A stretch of DNA of 64,000 nucleotides, taken from contig JAFXBE010000025.1 in assembly GCA_017516765.1 (NCBI GenBank), positions 48,752 through 112,751 on the forward strand, read 5' to 3'. Position 1 is the first letter of the stretch; every line of letters starts with the position of its first letter. The notes beneath the pieces were generated by a model, which saw only the letters and a program-made list of their open reading frames with translations, was not told where the DNA came from and did no database searches. The position numbers and the translations under genes were made by a program. The stretch is from Clostridia bacterium (lineage in GTDB: Bacteria > Bacillota > Clostridia > Christensenellales > Aristaeellaceae). Positions 61,928 to 64,000 of the stretch are shown here, piece by piece.

Positions 61928-62470
61928 TTATTCAAACTCTACATCGGTGAAGGTGCTGTCGTCCAAAGCATCATCCTCGCTGAAATCTTCATCATCCAGA
62001 ATGATGACAGGCTTGATGATGGCTACGGTCTTGCGCTCGAAGGTAAGGGATTGGGCATCTGCGGTTTCGATGGTAACGGTATCTTCGTCCATCATCCGCA
62101 GCAGACCCTGATGCAGCTTGCTGCCCAGCTGAGGGGCAAACAGCTTTACTTCCACAAGGGCATCCCGGTTCTTTTCGAAATCCCGCAGGGTTTTTACGGG
62201 ACGATCAAGCCCCGGGCTGGACACCTCGAGAAAGTCGTAGTCCACATCCTCCAGAAGGGGTTGCAGTTGCTTGTGGTAGCGTTCGCAATCGTCCAGAGAA
62301 AGACCGCCTTCCTTGTCTACGTAAATGCACAGGCACTTGCCGCGGCTTTCCTTCTGCAGCACGACCTCCACCAGCTCCAGCGAGAGTGCGTCTGCCACTT
62401 TGGCCGCCCGCTCTTCCACTGCATGTACCGATGCGGCCTTGCCGCTTCCGGTGTTGCCTTTCTTCGCCAT
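61928..62470 (-). CDS. rimP: Ribosome maturation factor RimP
   Basis: This 180-residue factor for 30S assembly has the two-domain RimP layout: KVADALSLELVEVVLQKESR, then DDCERYHKQLQPLLE and LEVSSPGLDRPVKTLRDFEK. It ends in a very acidic tail (DDEDFSEDDALDDS). The ATG at 62470 follows AAAGGAGCAGG. It heads the nusA-infB operon and is preceded by a ~250-nt structured leader. Confidence 0.95.
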   Translation of the reverse strand: MAKKGNTGSGKAASVHAVEERAAKVADALSLELVEVVLQKESRGKCLCIYVDKEGGLSLDDCERYHKQLQPLLEDVDYDFLEVSSPGLDRPVKTLRDFEKNRDALVEVKLFAPQLGSKLHQGLLRMMDEDTVTIETADAQSLTFERKTVAIIKPVIILDDEDFSEDDALDDSTFTDVEFE

Positions 62471-62722
62471 AACCTGCTCCTTTGCTGAAACGCCCTTAAG
62501 GGAAAACGGCAATCAAAAAGAGTGGTACAATACCGTCAAAGCCCTCTGCCCCATACCTTCGGCTGTCGCCAAAAGACAGCTGCGCACACGCCGATGCGTA
62601 ACTGCTGCATACCTGCCGATATGCGGTACAGGATAAAGGCTGACGGTATCCACTCTTTCGATAAACCCTTCTTTCTTTATGGGCAGAAATGTTCACAGAA
62701 ACAGCCCGCATTGCTGCGGACA
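62471..62722 (-). ncRNA. Structured leader RNA of the rimP-nusA-infB operon
   Basis: No open reading frame is seen in this 250-nt leader. Near the 5' end CCGCA/TGCGG closes a GCAA tetraloop. A long closing stem has two perfect 9-bp blocks, AAAGAGTGG with CCACTCTTT (62650-62658 with 62517-62525) and ATACCGTCA with TGACGGTAT (62641-62649 with 62530-62538), separated by a 4-nt bulge. Inside are three hairpins (CCTG..CCG/CGG..CAGG; ACGC/GCGT; GCTGTC/GACAGC), giving a multi-branched junction. The closing stem runs into TTTTTG. This looks like a cis-regulatory RNA with a possible attenuator; I could not assign a known class. Confidence 0.55.
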
Positions 62723-62728
62723 TTGGAA

Positions 62729-62757
62729 AGTATACCACAACATTTTGCGAAATACAA
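62729..62757 (-). promoter_or_regulatory. Sigma-A promoter of the rimP operon
   Basis: Read leftward, TTGTAT (62757-62752) and TATACT (62734-62729) with 17-nt spacing; start near 62722. Confidence 0.75.
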
Positions 62758-62849
62758 GCATATTCCAGCGCTGCCAAAGAAAAAAGTTGCTGAAAATTCG
62801 TCGTTTTTTCCCGTTAAACTGCTGCATAGCCCGTTTGGGAGCTGCCGGA

Positions 62850-63746
62850 TCACAGATGTTCCAGCAGGCGGAGGCTTTCGGCATCCATAAAGGCAGGGGT
62901 GTAGGCGCTGTCTGCCGCCTCCTTCTGCTGCAGGTAACCGGGAAGCTCCAGCGTGAGCATATGATCCCGTACTTTCGCATATTCCCTTGCCGTAAGCCGC
63001 CTGTCCAGCCCCGGCAGATCCACCCCGTTCATAGGGGTGTACTGGCGCATCAGGCTGACGGGTGTGCCCTTGGGCAGCTGCTGCGCCACCGCATCCAGGA
63101 TGGCGATGCTCTCTGCCGTGCGCAGCGGCAGGATCAGGTGACGGATCATGGTGCCGGACAGCATGATGCCGTCTTTGTCGTAAACAGGCAACCCCGTTTG
63201 CTCGCACATGGCTCTGACGGCTTCCATGGCCACCTCGAAATAGTCGGGCGCATCAGCCAATTGGGCAGCGGTTTTCTCGGTGGCATATTTCAGGTCGGGC
63301 AGCCAGATATCCACCAACCCTTTTGCGCTTCTTACCGTTTCCGACAACTCGTATCCGCTGGTGTTCCACACCACCGGGATGCCCGGCTTGCGGATCGACA
63401 ACGCCTCCAGGATCGCAGGTGCAAAATGGGTCGGACTGACCAGATTGATGTTGTGTACACCCAGCTCCTCCACACGGCGAAACAAAGCGCTGAGCTGCTT
63501 CGGACTGAGCATAACACCGTTCTTGCGGTGACTGATGGGTTCGTTCTGGCAAAAAACACAGCCCAGACTGCAGCCGCTGAAAAACACCGTACCGCTGCCG
63601 TGTGTCCCGCTGATGCAGGGTTCCTCCCAAAGGTGCGGGGCAGCCCGGGATACCAGCGGCAGCGTGCCGACACCACAGAACCCCGTTCCGTCTTCCGGAG
63701 TGCGGGCAGCATTGCAGCGACGGGGGCACAGATTGCACAGGAACAT
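62850..63746 (-). CDS. PflA-like radical SAM protein (COG1313 type)
   Basis: This 298-residue protein begins with a cysteine cluster (MFLCNLCPRRC, FCGVG), then the radical-SAM motif FSGCSLGCVFCQN (CxxxCxxC, cysteines near residues 59-66). SPTHFAPAILEAL and GYELSETVRS follow. It resembles uncharacterised PflA homologues that activate glycyl radical enzymes or modify proteins; no glycyl radical enzyme gene lies in this window. The ATG follows GGAAAGGAAG. It is just upstream of the rimP promoter but outside that operon. Confidence 0.85.
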   Translation of the reverse strand: MFLCNLCPRRCNAARTPEDGTGFCGVGTLPLVSRAAPHLWEEPCISGTHGSGTVFFSGCSLGCVFCQNEPISHRKNGVMLSPKQLSALFRRVEELGVHNINLVSPTHFAPAILEALSIRKPGIPVVWNTSGYELSETVRSAKGLVDIWLPDLKYATEKTAAQLADAPDYFEVAMEAVRAMCEQTGLPVYDKDGIMLSGTMIRHLILPLRTAESIAILDAVAQQLPKGTPVSLMRQYTPMNGVDLPGLDRRLTAREYAKVRDHMLTLELPGYLQQKEAADSAYTPAFMDAESLRLLEHL

Positions 63747-63802
63747 AAAGATCCGCTTCCTTTCCAGATGCCGTTATAGCGATGCAAGTGTAACACAGCC
63801 AT

Positions 63803-63850
63803 GCGCCCTCCGCAAGCCTCCCCGGCAGGCGGTCGTGGGCGCTTTTCTTT
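63803..63850 (+). terminator. Rightward terminator without an obvious gene
   Basis: GCGCCC pairs with GGGCGC, with inner CCGC/GCGG and GCC/GGC pairs, followed by TTTTCTTTCTTT on the plus strand. The nearest gene is divergent, so its transcript is unknown. Confidence 0.6.
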
Positions 63851-63951
63851 CTTTGACCGTGTAGGTTTGTCAAACATCTTGTACAGAGAAAGAAGCAAGG
63901 AACTCACGAGGAGAAAGCCAGTTGAGAGGACGAGACGGACGGTTGTTGGAA

Positions 63952-63987
63952 CGACTTTGGTGGGCAGCGAGCTGCCCACCAAAGTCG
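63952..63987. repeat. Perfect 16-bp inverted repeat at the right edge
   Basis: CGACTTTGGTGGGCAG and CTGCCCACCAAAGTCG with a CGAG loop. No T-run follows on either strand. The flanking 150 bases hold no clear gene; a TTTGAC/GTCAAA pair (63852-63874) and a GAGGAG before a TTG at 63922 suggest that a rightward gene may begin here. Confidence 0.6.
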
Positions 63988-64000
63988 GCGAGCGAAAAGA

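Noticed and set aside
63922..64000. Start of a rightward gene at the window edge
   Set aside because: A TTG with a fair ribosome site opens 26 codons, but the stretch is too short, lies across a perfect inverted repeat and has no family signal; it is not annotated as a gene.

Overview
The window looks like chromosomal backbone of a spore-forming member of the Clostridia, probably an uncultured gut lineage. The evidence is spoIVA, two SpoIID-type proteins, a cysteine-rich coat-like protein, Rex, LytR-CpsA-Psr and VanW proteins, a CIRCE-controlled chaperone gene, strong AGGAGG-type ribosome binding sites, frequent TTG/GTG starts, and a fused ispH-rpsA gene of the kind known in this class. No prophage, insertion sequence, CRISPR array or rRNA gene was seen. 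The only tRNA is tRNA-Leu(UAA). The species cannot be named from the sequence.

Left part (1-16.4 kb). A truncated secreted SpoIID/SH3 protein is followed by an orphan FeoA and tRNA-Leu, then an Imm11-like orphan immunity protein. Next come secreted WG-repeat and SH3-like proteins, small membrane proteins, a WYL-domain regulator and a heterodimeric ABC exporter with one degenerate ATP site. YebC, a phospholipase-C-like protein, a DUF218 protein and an LCP protein complete this part.

Middle (16.4-34 kb). htpG lies behind a perfect CIRCE operator. A BlaI/BlaR1-type sensor pair follows, with a TACAnnTGTA operator over its own promoter. The replication cluster yybS-rplI-dnaB-yhaM comes next, without the usual gdpP. 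Then come an AI-2E-family permease, spoIVA behind a sigma-E-like promoter, the operon ylbF-mltG-U32 protease, a secreted protein built on 22 EEPVV repeats, and pyrophosphatase.

Central metabolism and envelope (34-48 kb). This part holds pckA, a cysteine-rich spore-coat-like protein, a secreted ComEC-like hydrolase, uppP and rex-vanW. Two adjacent fusion genes follow: cmk-plsC and ispH-rpsA. The second carries a strong internal ribosome binding site in front of its S1 half. Upstream of cmk-plsC is a consensus promoter driving a ~225-nt structured RNA that ends in an intrinsic terminator. A NadR-like enzyme lies beyond it.

Right part (47-64 kb). This is the classic translation/RNA cluster, transcribed leftward: rimP-nusA-ylxR-ylxQ-infB-rbfA-nrnA-truB-ribF, then rpsO-pnp-M16 protease-DUF3267-spoIID. 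A NERD-domain membrane protein with its own promoter sits between ribF and rpsO. The rimP leader is long and highly structured. RibF appears to lack its riboflavin-kinase half, and IF2 carries a 30-bp tandem repeat in its N-terminal region. A PflA-like radical-SAM protein and an unexplained 16-bp perfect inverted repeat close the window.
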